A stretch of DNA of 64,000 nucleotides from Hofstenia miamia (GCA_900660155.1 CABFPE010000021.1:1278650-1342649), one strand, 5' to 3'. Counted from the stretch's first letter, positions 23,438-35,780 are shown. Translations and numbers: made by a program. Notes: generated from the letters alone by a model not told the origin.

Positions 23438-26400
23438 GGTCGCCTTGACCCTGTCATTTTAGCACCAAATGTTTTTTTTAACATTCGGAAGCTTGGATAT
23501 ATAGATGAATTACCCCCCCCCAAGATTTTGAACCCACCTAGTATTAATCACCAAAAAGTTAGGTATTGATATCATACGTGTGATATTTATGCAGTCAGTA
23601 GACGAAATTTTATTTATTTACAATGTCGTGTTTTGCGACTTTACATATAGATTTGAAATGTGCCTTATTTCGCATTTCGTATTTTGTTTATATCAATAGT
23701 TTTGGTAGGCATAAATAGGATTAGCTCAGAAATCTTTTCTGATATTCCTCAAATTTTTCTACCTCACTCTTTCTCAATAGAATAAGTTGTTTTATTTGGC
23801 GGAGCTTTGCTCCGCAAAACACCGACATTACCTCATCGCGATTTAATTTTCGATTCAAGTGCGAGTCTGCAATTATCTCTTTTTTTTGCAATATCCATTA
23901 TACTGTACAGATCGACAATTTTAGTGTTAAAATTCTAATTGAATTTCAAAAGAAAATATTTCTTGTCGGATTTATTTTTTACCTTAAACAAATAATGCTC
24001 GCGACGCTATTGTTTTGTTAAAAATAATATTGCTATCAGATAACAGCTGGTTGCTATGGAGACATATACTTTTGCGTATTTGATTTAAATTCTAATTATT
24101 AAATTGACAGTAGCATATTTAGAAACTAATCTCTATTAGTGATAGCAACAAAATGTCTTTTTTATCTATTATTGGAATAAACTTTTATTTCATCCCACTG
24201 CTTGATGTAAAAACGCATTATAAAAATAGGTTCACATTTGACGTAAACTTTTAATCTCTGCTCTTTATATTTTCTGTTGTTAAAGTGCACTATTTATAAC
24301 TAGTCTATAAAAAATTACTAAACAATTTCGAAGAGATTTAAATTGGTTGCCTAAATTCAGACATTTACGTTTATATTAAACATTTATATGATTTTTTTAA
24401 ATATATCATCACATCAGTTAAACAAGAATCATTAAACATTGACTGTCATGTGCCGAATACCCATGTTGTTATTTCAAGCGTTATTTTAAAATGCTATGAA
24501 GGATATTTTGAAATGGAATGGATTAAAAATTGAATTAAACAATTTTGGCGCCTTGGTTGTGGCTCAAATCAATGTGTTAAAAGTTCCCTTTGTTGAAATT
24601 AAATAGAATTTTAACCTCTAAAATGATCAGACTTGTCTAGTGGGGTGGAGATTCGTAGGGACCCATGGGGTTGCACATGGCCCTCTTGGGATGGAGATGA
24701 GCTTTGGCCCCATGGATTTCATCGAGATTTGTAAGGCTGCTCTAACACTCCACGCCATGATAAGGTGGTTTTTATTGCTGTCCAATATCCACGGATAGCC
24801 GACGGATCTTTATAGGTTATTAGCTAACGACATTCACTTCGACCAAGGGAAACAAGTCAAACCCACCTGGGTTGGGTCAACTTTTTACTGGGCCCAAGGA
24901 TTTTTCTTTAAATTGGGTCATGTCGTGTTAATCAATAACGTTGGCATTAATTCCTGGTTACATGCATAGGCTTTAACACTACATTAAACAATTGAAATGT
25001 GTTACATGTAACTGTTTAGTTGCATAACAACCATTGAATAGCAAAGCACTAATTTTCCCCACTACTGGTTAGCTAGTTAAGTGTGAAAACGCATATTGTT
25101 GTTTTGGTGCAGTCGAGTCAAATTAAGAAGATGGGCCGGGTCGTGTCAAAATGCTTGACCCATTTCCAGGCTTGACCTCAACAGTGAGAATGTGATTGAA
25201 GTACGCTCTTCGTATCAAGTCACTTTAGTTAAAGAGCAGCATCTTAATTAATATTAAATTTTTTCAAAATTCAGCTTTCTATTTTTTAGTAAGTTATCTC
25301 ATTTTAGAAGATACCAAATTCAGGGTTTTTTACCGTGATATTAATCTGTGTGACTTAATTCTTGATTCTTTAATATAAATGTCAAATAATGCTGAAAACG
25401 GTTAAGCGGCTGTTGCAACGTAAGATTACACAAAGTTGCTTGTTTTGCGAGAATCCCTGAACATTTTCTAAAGTATCATAAGTATATTTATTTTCAATTC
25501 AGAGCTTTTATCAAAGATTATTACCGCACTTTTAACTGAACAAATATGTTACTGAAGTTTTGATCCTAATACATTCGCCGAATATAAGATGCCATTTTAC
25601 ACAAATGCCGAATATATAAAGTGTAGAAATGCTTGCTTATATTTTATACATATATGAATTTGCTTAAATTTGACGCAAAATCAGTAAGCATAAATAGTTT
25701 GCGTATATATAAATATATATTTTTATGGTGGGGATCAAAATTCTGTCCCATGGACAAAGCTGAAAATGATATAATATGCAACACTTTGTGTTAATGAATT
25801 TAGTGTTTTGTTGTGCGAATTACTATAGACAATATTAACTGGATTTAAAGCAAGTCATTGTTTTTAACTTCAAAAGAATATTGTTAAGTAAATCGCTTTT
25901 ATTTCAAGTTTTTACTTAAAGTTCCATTTGGAGAATTGGCTTAAATGTATTGCAACACTTAATGTTTCGTCTGTGTTAATATTTTGCTTTTCAATACGAA
26001 TGAAGGCTTTTAAAAGCATTAGCAAAACTACTTTTTCATCAAGACAATTCAGTAGAATTTTGGAATCGAAAGATGACACATCTATGCATAGTAGAGGGGA
26101 GAAAACGATAGAAGCATTAGAAATGTTTGTTATAGTATTGAGCATTTATCCTAAAATGACTCATGTTCTTCTTAGTTAAAACTTTTTAAAAAAGTTATGA
26201 AGTATACCTCGCTTTCCCAGAAAATTTCAAACAGAGGTCGGTACAAATTTTTTTTCCTAAAATTATTAAAAACGATTATTTAATTGCAAGTTATACAAAA
26301 TCTAATCATATTTTGCAAAAAATGCAAAAACCTTAAGGTTTATATGTATACACATAAAAGCTAGTCTCTCTAATACAATTTTTATTCATGGGAGAGTAGA

Positions 26401-28118
26401 AATTTTTTTTCAAAAAATTGGTTCATATCTTATGAAAAAACACTAAACAATTTATTTTTATCACAATATTCACATAAAAAATCGCAATTTCATGTAATGC
26501 TTGGATAGTGTTTGATAAGGCCGTGCACCCACCCCCTCAGTAAGTTAAGCTTATCTCCTCAATAGATATATTCTGTAGCAATATATTTCTCTCAACCCAC
26601 CAAAATTGACAAATCTCATCAAGTTAAACAAGTTTAATTCCGTTGAATAGAGTGAGTTAAATTACATTTTGTGACGAAAAATAATTTGGGAAACTATAAA
26701 ATCATCATAACTAAGGCTCATATGTCATATTACAGAAAGGTTTATCAATGATAAATGCAAAATTGGTCAGCTGTCTAGTCTAGTCCAGTATAGAAATATG
26801 AAATCAATTTGAAAGGATATTTCAAAGTATTTCTAATAAATTAATTGAAAAACTACATGATTCTTTGTTACAAAGAATGCGGACTGCATACATTTGAAAG
26901 GGATGAGCAATTAGATGCTAGTTCACTTGGCAGTGTTTGAAATTCGATACAATTTTTGTGTTTATTTTTTTATAATTAACTTCAAATATTTTTTCTTTAC
27001 ATTGACTTTTAAATCAGGCATAAAAATATAAAGTGTGAATTTTACCACATATTTTCTCAATTATTTATAGATATTTTGCTAAAAATGAACAATAGCCATT
27101 TGTTTTAATTTCACTTATAATTTTCTGTACCTTAATGGAATTCATTCAACCACAATTATCTAACAGCAGTAAAGGTGTTGCAATATTTCTGAGCGGGACT
27201 GTTGATGTACATCCCTGCCAACATTGCAATGCTGCACGTGATTCAGAACGTTTTCTTCGATATTCATAGAAAATGCCCAATGTTCATGCCAAATGAGGCA
27301 TATTAAACAGCGAGACGTATTAAGGCCATTTAGAATCGTCGCAATCACTGGAATTTCATTCGTTGCTAATTTACAAATTCATTCGAGTATCGTTTTCTGT
27401 AACCTATGGTAACTCCCCAATCAGTGGGCAGAATTATTTTTTGTTGACACTACAATTTCATTAGTTTGTTGAATGATTGAAAAAGAATACGCTGTATATG
27501 CATCAGTAGGAATTGGAAAAGGGTTTTTTGACCAAAGCTAAAAATGTCCAGCAGATTATGAAACGCGCAAGAATAACTGGTTTTTAGGATCAATCTGTTC
27601 ATTTTAACACCAACTATTTTAGTACTCGCCATTTTTTGGCAATTTTAATAGTTTTCAAAATGCATACAAAATATATGTGGGAAGATGTACATTGTCGTAC
27701 AAATTCGTAAAAAGATATTTTAATGGAGCAACACATTTTGCACAATATATGCAACAATTGATCCAGGTACTTCATCACGACTTCCATTCCTTATGGTTGA
27801 AAATGAGCCATTTCATTCACTGAGAAGGACATTGGCTACAAATAGCTGTCTGAGTCTTCATTACAATAAATTTATGTAGATGTTGTATATTTCACAAAAA
27901 TGCTTATTCACTTAGCCAGATGAAGAATTATCTGATATAGCGTTTTGCAATTTTCTCTTGAGGGCCCACCATTGCCAGCAAACCTTTATCATAAGCGATT
28001 GATTGTATTGCATTTTAACCAAATTTCCTATTTGTGTAAAAAATAGTTCTCACAAATTAATAGATAATAAATAAAAATGAGCATAATCTTGAATGAATTA
28101 GCTTTCTTCATTTCCAGT

Positions 28119-28120
<2 letters not shown>
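23438..28120. other. AT-rich non-coding stretch with a GC-richer patch
   Basis: A GC-richer patch at about 24640-25190 contains GGGTTGGGTCAAC and GGGCCGGGTCGTG, words like those near 6480. A perfect hairpin at 23799-23815 is listed separately. No coding frame is convincing; the opposed frames at 25912-26179 shadow each other. Confidence 0.5.
23799..23815. other. Perfect GC-rich hairpin
   Basis: GCGGAGCTTTGCTCCGC is a 7-bp stem with a 3-base loop in an AT-rich setting (TTTATTTG before, AAAACACC after). Such hairpins occur near the 3' ends of Helitrons and other elements, but no matching element ends are seen here. Confidence 0.6.

Positions 28121-28152
<32 letters not shown>
28121..28152. repeat. 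(TA)n microsatellite
   Basis: About 16 TA units, directly beside the inverted-repeat element that starts at 28155. Confidence 0.9.
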
Positions 28153-28154
<2 letters not shown>

Positions 28155-28156
<2 letters not shown>

Positions 28157-28668
28157 CCTCCCTCTATGTATTTTTTCCACATAACCATATAATCTGATTT
28201 TTCCAGATAAATTCCTGAATTTGTGTAGAACAAAGTCTTTCAGTAGTCGCTACCTTCATGCAAAATATTTTAAGGATCGATGAGTTTTTTTAGCGAGTAA
28301 TCGCAAAAAGGTTAATTTTCGGCGAAAAACCCCAAGTCCCTCTATGTAGTATAGCCAGACTTGTCAACGAGCCGAGCTTCTAACGAGACTAGCCCAGCCG
28401 AGCAGAGTATTGTATATACAACGAGCCGTTTTTAAGCAAACCAAATTTATAGTGCTGCTTGTATATTTGATTATGCAAATTTTTCTTATTTTTTCATCAA
28501 TATTCCTTGCTTATAATCGTATTTTAGAAATGTTTGTTAATCGAAAGAGCAATTGAAAAAATTCTGAGAATACAATATTTTAAAAAAAAATACCGAGCTG
28601 AAACGAGCCTCATTTAAAGATTTTCTCTGGCGAGCCGAGCTTAGANCATAGTACATAGAGGGAGCTAT
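28155..28668. mobile_element. Possible MITE of about 0.5 kb with ACCTCCCTCTATGTA ends
   Basis: ACCTCCCTCTATGTA at 28156 is answered by TACATAGAGGGAGCT at 28652-28666. A third related copy, GTCCCTCTATGTAGTATAG, lies inside near 28336. The interior has repeated GAGCCGAGC and ACGAGCC words near 28370-28430 and 28590-28640. A single N at 28646 lies close to the right end, so that end may be inaccurate. It has no coding capacity. Confidence 0.5.
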
Positions 28669-31160
28669 TAGTATATATAAACTCTGGGGTACTAAAAGTA
28701 CCCTAAACCGTTAATAACATTTTAGTATACCCACTAGATATCGCTAGGTCTTGAATGAATTGCGAATAAGAGTTCAAATTGACTGTTTTCAAGCAACCCA
28801 TGCTCTTGTTTGGTTTATACTAGCGTTTTAAAACTTGAATATTTTTCACTGCTCTTGATTTCCTTTGCAGTCTACACGCTTGCTTTGAAGCCGAAATAGG
28901 TGGCCATTTTAGCAATGCACTTAGCAATAAAGTACGTAAATGCAGATGTGATAACCTTCGATAAATATGCTATTTGCGTTTAAATTAATTTCGCAATTCT
29001 TATTTAGTAGCACAACATTTATTAACAGCCATTTTATCAACTTTTCATTTTTGATTTATTTCTTCTCTCTGCATTTATTGACAAAGTAATTTCGCTAAGA
29101 ATCAAAGCAAACTGGTCTACAACTTATTTAGTCTATTGGAACTGTGTAATTTAATGTCTGAACATATATTTTATAGTGCTTGGCCCTTGTTGCAAACAGC
29201 TAATTATAATTTAGTGAGATAACTTTTATTGGAATTTGATATCGCTGGGAAAATATAGAATATCTCCATATATTTACAACATCTATGCAAATTGAAAAAT
29301 TTGTTAACTTTGGCAACTTATACAGTAATTGAAGTCTAGCTATCATTTGACTGCAATATTTATACAAATTTTTATAACATACTAAGGGATCTTCAAAATA
29401 TGACCAATTTTCTAAGACGTTTTATATCAAAGTGTCGTAGTTTTGACATGTTCGCGAATTACCTAACAAAAAGAGCATTTTTTGTAAAATTCTATACTAC
29501 AAAAAATGCAATTCACTTTGAAAACATGCTTAGTTTTTCCGAAATCTAATTATCCAGATAAGAACAATAATATGTCTGAGTTACATAATATGATGATTTT
29601 GAGCCAGTTGGTAATATGTATACTTTGAACTATATTAACATATTGAAAAGGTTTTTATCATTCAAAAAGTGATTTGAGATGATTTATTATATTTTTTAAG
29701 AGCTAGTTATCAAAAAGTGTTGAGTTTTAACATTACTAAGGGTTTATTTTTGCACAAAACACTTGATTGAAAAAATGGCAAGTATGTTCATAATGAATTG
29801 TTGAGAATGCATGTGTAATATCTGTATTCATATATGATATTGATATTTCTTAACCGATGTTGTTGCGCGTTGTCTTTATATGAATTATGAATAGGTAGAG
29901 CCGTTATTCTGCTAATGAAAATAAAGCTATGGGATTTATATGCATTTATTCTGCAACCGCACACCTGGATGATAAAATCGAAGTGAACGTTAGTAGCAAT
30001 CAATATACATTATTTGATGGTAGCCCAGAGGCAAAAATTGTTTCATGACTGGATTGATTTATAATAAGGTTTTTCCGTCCATTGAAACTTCCATTACTCG
30101 CATCGCGACATCAACCGCCTTTTTGTAGAGCTAATGTCCTAAATACCTAGTCTTTGTATAATTCGGTACTGACTAGTACTAGACCATATTAATGGTTCTT
30201 TGAGAAATTCAGTTTGTGATAAGGTCCTTGGACCTTCCTTTCGAAGTTTAAGTTGAGGCAATATCATATTTTTCGTTATCTCAATTTGCATGTTTAATTT
30301 TATATAAATTTGGCTTGGCGTAATTCGAAGCCATTTGCTCGTATTATGCAGTTTCTGTATTATAAATATTTTCACTTTAAAGTCAAATTATAAATTAACT
30401 TTTTGTGTTTAAATATTTAAACACTGTTATAAACAAATTACTGGTTATAAATGCGATTTGGTGACTACGTTGCAATACAACTTCTCCTCGCTGATTTCTG
30501 TCGCAGACCTGTCTAGCACATACACTCGCTGTTACAATTCTAGCATTGTTATTATCTTCTTACTTGTCAACTAGTCTTTGTTTAACTGTTTATGAATACA
30601 CGCTTTAATCCATCTCAAAATTCATTATTTTAAAATAACTTTTTTGCATTGAAGGAAATTGTGAATTTAATGTCAGGTCTTTTTCTCAACTCATTTGTCC
30701 ATAAACTTAAAAATGGAATGGAAATATAGCATTGCTTCAAGCACTGTTTATTATAGATAATTTCGAAATTGTTTTCAGGCATGTTAATGTGTGTTCTGTG
30801 TTAAAATGTAAGTTCTTCACACATTTCGTTTTATTTTGTTATCGCCGGGCAGTGAATGAGCTTTACCAAGGATAAACGTACTTTAATCATCTAAGATTAC
30901 TAAAAAGTGTACTTGAAGGTAGATTATTTGAAAACCAATTAGATGCATTTGCATAATTTCTAACTAAATTGTTGCTCGCTCTATATCAATGTTGAAAATA
31001 AATGTTCCAGTGGAATAACTGTTAGGTTTTCATTTTATCCCCAGAATTAGGTCGTTCATCCCGAAATCATATGTCCTCTTTTGTCTTCTTGTATAAATAT
31101 ATCAATTGATTGTAAATATAAATATAGTTGACCTAATCTATATCATTAATTATATTTCTA
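28669..31160. other. AT-rich stretch upstream of the MTSS1-like gene
   Basis: No coding frame is convincing. The promoter and any 5' non-coding exon of the gene at 31.2 kb probably lie in or beyond this stretch. A possible splice acceptor (pyrimidine-rich TATATTTCTAG, ending at 31161) precedes the start codon by about 35 bases. Confidence 0.45.
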
Positions 31161-31161
31161 G
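31151..31161 (+). promoter_or_regulatory. Possible splice acceptor before the MTSS1-like start codon
   Basis: TATATTTCTAG is a pyrimidine-rich AG acceptor. An exon starting at 31162 would have a TAG (31170-31172) in frame with the ATG at 31197, so upstream exons would be 5' UTR. The AG at 31171-31172 is an alternative that would leave the frame open upstream. Confidence 0.4.
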
Positions 31162-31196
31162 TGTGTATTTAGAATGCTACAGTGAGGCGAGCAAAC

Positions 31197-32987
31197 ATGA
31201 GCATGCTGGTAGATCTTGAGAGGACATGCGAAGCATACGACCTACTGAACCTTCACATTCTAAATGAGATTAAACGATATCCAGCATTGATCGAAGATCT
31301 TATTGCAAAGGGGCAAAAGTTGCAGGCATGCATCAAACAAACTGTGGTTGCTCTCTCTGGATTTATTGGTAGTATGCAATGTTTGGCTGACTCTGCTTCA
31401 AAGAGTAGAGGCAGTACAAAGGATTTTGGAACGCATCTCACTATGCTCTCTCGTAGACATAGAAGTGTTGAAGAAGACCTCTCTGTACTCGCTGATGTCA
31501 TTGATAAATCATTTGTAGGGTTGTTACGTAGTCGCAATGCCACCTATCGCAAAGAGGGTGAACTGTTATCAAAAGATTATCAACGCACATGTTTAAGAGC
31601 AAAAACCGAACTTAGGAAGTTAATGCCATCTAAAAAAGATAAGAAAAAAAATCGAACATCCACGGTTGATGATTTAATAGGGCCAGAGTTAAGAGAGGGG
31701 TATCATCGTTATGAAGAATTTCTCAGACTTTCTTTGCAGGAGATTATGCAAATGGAACGAAGAAATATGTGCGCTGTATATTCATGTATGAGACCTTGTG
31801 TAGAATGCGAATTAAAAATTTTCCGCCAGCATGATGGCATTGTCAAGATCGCTACTGAATTAGACAAAGTGTGCGAGAATCCTTTGGTCTTGCCTCCTTC
31901 ATCAATCCATGCAATTAACGATATCAAAGGAGTTAATCTGGAAACAGTGTTTAAACCTTCCGCCAGTACCAACATCAATAATCATTCACCAGCTACCTCA
32001 CCGACCACTCCGGATCTCAGAAACGGTTGTCGTAAGCTCAGTATGACAAGCATCTCGAGTTCCAGCTCATCGGATAGCACCACCAGCCAAATTGTTGCCA
32101 GTATAGATTCAGGGTTTCATTCGCAAAGCGAACATGTTGGGCAATTAGGAGATTTCAGTGGGAGCGACAGTAGTGATTTGTCCGCACCTCGCATTTCAGA
32201 ACGAGTAATCCCTCCAGCAAAGCCAATGCGTAGAGGCTCAATGAAATCTGATGATTTTACTGTCCTTAAGCAATTCCGTGATGATGCGATGCTAAAAAGG
32301 AATACAATTGCTTGGCCGCCTCAAGCTGATGGAAACCTAATACCCTCAAGTTCGACATCAGATGTAGAAGCTAATACTCCAATTGGGTTGGTAAAGAAAT
32401 CCATCGATGTTCTAGAGTTTAACAGTCATCAATCTCGAAGCGTCTCTGGAGGGGCTAGTACTCTTCGTCGCAGTAAATCTGCGGTTACCGATCGTCAGGT
32501 GGATACAGCGGCAATCAGAGTTTTTTCTTCTCACATGCCTGGAAAACAATTGTCTCCTGTGCGAGTAGATGCACGAGTTGACGATCCGTGGGTACCCCAA
32601 AAAAGTAATATCATTCATTCTTCGGAATCACAAAACTCTTCAACTGATACTCTGGATGAGTGTCTTAATGTCCCACCGGCATTTCGAGAAAAGCGGGCAG
32701 CCAGTGCGTCACCTGAACGCCGTACCACGCAACCATCACAGCCGCCACCACCTGTTAGAGAAGTTCGTTTTTCAGGCATCGTTTCTTGCAAAGAGGAAAG
32801 CAGCAGTAGTGATAGCGACAACGACATTTCATTGCAATCGTTTTCAGCACGTAGGGCCAGCATTGCAATGCGTTTTGGTGTGAAACCTCCTGAAGAAAAG
32901 GTTGCAGAAAATACCGCTGATAATGAAGCTATATCTCCTGCTTTAGTTGAAGCACGTCGTAGTTTAAGAAAAACTGGTCACTTGTAA
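31197..32987 (+). CDS. MTSS1-like: I-BAR (IMD) domain protein of the MTSS1/MIM/ABBA family, single exon
   Basis: The family bundles actin and bends the plasma membrane outward by binding phosphoinositides, working at the inner membrane face in protrusions. With the ATG at 31197 the product is 596 residues. Residues 1-245 form the IMD: LERTCEAYDLLN, KLQACIKQTVVALSGFI and RGSTKDFGTHLTMLSRRHRS line up with the MTSS1 pattern. A basic KKDKKK patch at about 146 fits membrane binding. LPPSSIHAINDIKG matches the usual end of the domain. A Ser-rich linker with DSGFHSQ at about 304 parallels the MTSS1 HDSGFISQ segment, and a PSQPPPP stretch follows. The last residues, ALVEARRSLRKT, resemble a shortened WH2 actin-binding motif. 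An in-frame GTG at 31182 precedes the ATG, but the ATG fits a eukaryotic start and the IMD alignment. No intron interrupts the frame, unlike the many-exon vertebrate genes. Confidence 0.92.
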   Translation: MSMLVDLERTCEAYDLLNLHILNEIKRYPALIEDLIAKGQKLQACIKQTVVALSGFIGSMQCLADSASKSRGSTKDFGTHLTMLSRRHRSVEEDLSVLADVIDKSFVGLLRSRNATYRKEGELLSKDYQRTCLRAKTELRKLMPSKKDKKKNRTSTVDDLIGPELREGYHRYEEFLRLSLQEIMQMERRNMCAVYSCMRPCVECELKIFRQHDGIVKIATELDKVCENPLVLPPSSIHAINDIKGVNLETVFKPSASTNINNHSPATSPTTPDLRNGCRKLSMTSISSSSSSDSTTSQIVASIDSGFHSQSEHVGQLGDFSGSDSSDLSAPRISERVIPPAKPMRRGSMKSDDFTVLKQFRDDAMLKRNTIAWPPQADGNLIPSSSTSDVEANTPIGLVKKSIDVLEFNSHQSRSVSGGASTLRRSKSAVTDRQVDTAAIRVFSSHMPGKQLSPVRVDARVDDPWVPQKSNIIHSSESQNSSTDTLDECLNVPPAFREKRAASASPERRTTQPSQPPPPVREVRFSGIVSCKEESSSSDSDNDISLQSFSARRASIAMRFGVKPPEEKVAENTADNEAISPALVEARRSLRKTGHL

Positions 32988-33510
32988 TTATACGCTAGTT
33001 TGCAGCATGTACCTTTGAGTGCATTTTATACTGTCTTTTTTTAATTAGTTTTAGTTGGTTTAGGTGTTGAACAATTTTTTATTAATGTTATATTTTGCAA
33101 TTTATGTATTCTCTTATTGTCTAATAATTTAGTGCAGTAAATGTACAAATTTTAATTTATCTAATTGTGTTTAACTGATTATGCAATGTCTTAAATTGTT
33201 TTCTTACGTTTTGTTTAACGTTTATCAATCCCACCATTCAATGATTAATCAATTCATAACAGTGTGATATTGGTAAACGTAATTTTGTCTTAGCATATTC
33301 ATTTTGAATATTCTAACAAAATGTAGAGTTGTTTTGTAGCAAAGTAATGTTATTTTGCAGTCTTTTACTTTTCCACCTTACTATTTCAATTTACAATGCA
33401 GTTTCTGTATGCAAATTCGTATTTATTCACCTTTATGCCAAACCTTGAAAAATGTTGATTCATATGCGATATACGAAAAAAAAATAAAATTTACATAATT
33501 TTGAACTTGT
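32988..33510 (+). other. Probable 3' UTR of the MTSS1-like gene
   Basis: AT-rich sequence follows the TAA at 32985-32987. A canonical AATAAA at 33483-33488 could direct polyadenylation near 33500-33510, giving a 3' UTR of about 0.5 kb. Confidence 0.5.
33483..33488 (+). terminator. Candidate polyadenylation signal
   Basis: AATAAA about 500 bases after the stop codon. The motif is common by chance in AT-rich DNA, so this is only a candidate. Confidence 0.45.
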
Positions 33511-34048
33511 TTAAAATCAAATACCAGAAAGTAAGAGATCTCATAAAACAAGTGAGAACGATTAAGTTCATCAACTTATGCAAAGCCTGGACTAAAATCG
33601 ACTAAATTATCCGATAATTTCAATGTCATTTCCAATGTTCTATACGTTTGTGGTTAACATATCACATACTGCATTTAGCAACTAAGTAGAACAGAAAAAC
33701 ATTAAACAACTCTACAATTTCAAACATCTAAGAAATGCGGACTAAGTTATGAGATAAAACTTTTAAAGCACTTTGAGGGAAAACATTAAAAAATCATTGA
33801 TTTTGTTAACCAAGTTTAAATTCGAAAGATGATTACTTCCAATGTTAAGATTCATTGCTATAAACTATTGTTAAGTCTAGTAAATGTATTAATCAATGTT
33901 TTTACTAAGGTTTTTAAAAATGCTCAATAATTCTCAACAGTAAGTATGATTATAGTCTGACTCATATATGATGCACAAATGTATTTTTCATAGCTCTAAA
34001 TATATTCCATCGAATCCCTTACATGATTATTAGTCATGTAACATATAT

Positions 34049-34424
34049 TCTATTATATAAAGAGCAAAATGTGTGTCTGCTTATAACTCAGAAACTTTTA
34101 GACCTAGGTATCAACATCATATATTTTTATAACCCACATGACCTCCTCGAAGTTTTAGGCACATTTAATCAATGAATTAATTAGTGAACTAATTATTGAC
34201 TTAAATGCTCCTATAATTCATTTCTTTATATAAATAGCATTTCATAGTTAATCTTATTGTTTTGCAGCTGTTTTAGGGAGAATTTCCCTGTTTGCACAGG
34301 TAGCTTAAGGAAAATTTCCCAGTTTTTGTAGATATAGCTTTTTATTGTGAGGGAAAATATCCCAAGGAGAATTTTCTACTTTTTTGAATGCATTTCGCGA
34401 GCGAAGCATGGGCCAAACAGCTAG
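34049..34424 (+). mobile_element. Helitron-like non-autonomous element, about 376 bp
   Basis: The 5' end reads TCTATTATATAAAGAGCAAA and the 3' end reads GGCCAAACAGCTAG followed by T. This fits the Helitron rule of a TC start, a CTRR end, and insertion between A/T and T without target duplication. A short hairpin, TTCGCGAGCGAA, lies about 20 bases before the 3' end, as Helitrons require. The interior repeats GGAGAATTTCCC and GGAAAATTTCCC blocks. No Rep/helicase coding sequence is present. Confidence 0.7.
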
Positions 34425-35131
34425 TTTTCTATAAATTCAATTTTGCACTCTAAAAGGGGTTAGCTTAATCTATAAATTTTGAAACTAATATACATAAAAT
34501 GGGATATAAATCTTATCTATTCTTAGTATCCTTTACTCACTTTCTAGTAATTAATTTCGAAGTGTAAATCCAGCCCATATAGCTCAAACTTAAATCATTT
34601 TAAAAATTAAAATGTTCCTCCTTACTTTTATGACACATGAAATATATTCAATTATGTGAATAATTGAAAGCGTTTTGGTCTTCGCATAAAATGGCGAGAA
34701 AGCAATGGCACTTTTTAAAGAGGAATTATACAATGTACATAGGCTATGAACAACCATCTCTAGCAATCACCTTCGGAAAAATTGGAAAAGCGTAACATTA
34801 CCAAGTATGAAATTATGAAAAATTTTTAAAAACCAACGAATTCCCCTTTTTGATTTACTTTCGATGTAAACATTAAAGTAATTATTGAATATTGTAGCAA
34901 ATATAAAAAGTCTTAAATGCACCTAAAATAGTCTCACATGCACCTAAAATAGTCTCAAATAATTCTTAAGTTTCTGCATGTCAAATAGTATTTATAATAG
35001 CGAATCGGAGGTATCATTATTTAAAAGATCAAAATTATCGTACACACAACCTTGGGCAGGAATTATGAAAATCAAATATTTTAAGCAATATAAATAATTA
35101 CTGTACATATTTTACCAATTTCTCAGTATAT

Positions 35132-35691
35132 TAAAGGTGGGTTTACAGCTTATCAATGAATTATAATACCTCTAAATTGAGAAGAATGCATTGTTGTTGA
35201 TACGCTGTTTACAGCGTCTTAATTGAACTTGTTTATCACACTTTTATTTGTTATTGGTACAGCGTTTACAGCTGACTAATCCCAATTGAATCTTATAATT
35301 CAAAACATTTGGGATTAGAGATATCCCACAGAAACGTTTTTCCTTTACCTTTTTCAAGCAATTGGGTCGTGATTCTTTCCTGTTGCATTCCTAGTTTCGA
35401 ATGAATATAATTAATTCAATGTCTACACTAGCGTAATGACTTATGAAAGGAATGAAAGACGAAATATCAAAAGTGGTTTGATCGTCTTTCATCTCAATTG
35501 TGGAAACATGATCGTCTTTCAAGTGTTTACAGCAGTATTAGGCAATTGATAAGCTCGATTACGCATTCTTTTGATTTCATTAGTTTTATTAATTGATCGT
35601 TTTTCACAGCTGTTTACAGCTGAATTTGTGCTAATTGAGCACTCGATTGTGAAATATTATATTTCATTGATAAGCTGTAAACACACCTTTA
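35132..35691. mobile_element. 560-bp MITE with GTTTACAGC ends and internal repeats of the same word
   Basis: The ends read TAAAGGTGGGTTTACAGC on the left and GCTGTAAACACACCTTTA on the right, an inverted repeat that extends over about 33 bases (to TTATCAATGAA). TA at both edges could be the target duplication. GTTTACAGC or TTTACAGC also occurs inside near 35142, 35208, 35265, 35526 and 35610, and GATCGTCTTTCA occurs twice near 35478 and 35510. There is no transposase, so it would be mobilised by a TA-targeting enzyme elsewhere. Confidence 0.75.
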
Positions 35692-35780
35692 GATATTCAG
35701 AAATCTGAATTAATATTTTAAGCTTCACTTGGATTCTTCAACAATTTTTAAATTTTGAATTGGTGATCCTCATAAAAGGG

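Noticed and set aside
24640-24790. GC-rich patch considered as a tRNA or tRNA-derived SINE
   Set aside because: I could not find a box A and box B pair at correct spacing or a cloverleaf, and no tail was visible.
31182-31196. GTG as the start of the MTSS1-like protein
   Set aside because: GTG starts are not usual in animals, and the IMD alignment begins at the following ATG codons.
31253-32883. Other open frames on both strands within the MTSS1-like gene
   Set aside because: They overlap a long conserved frame and show no family features.
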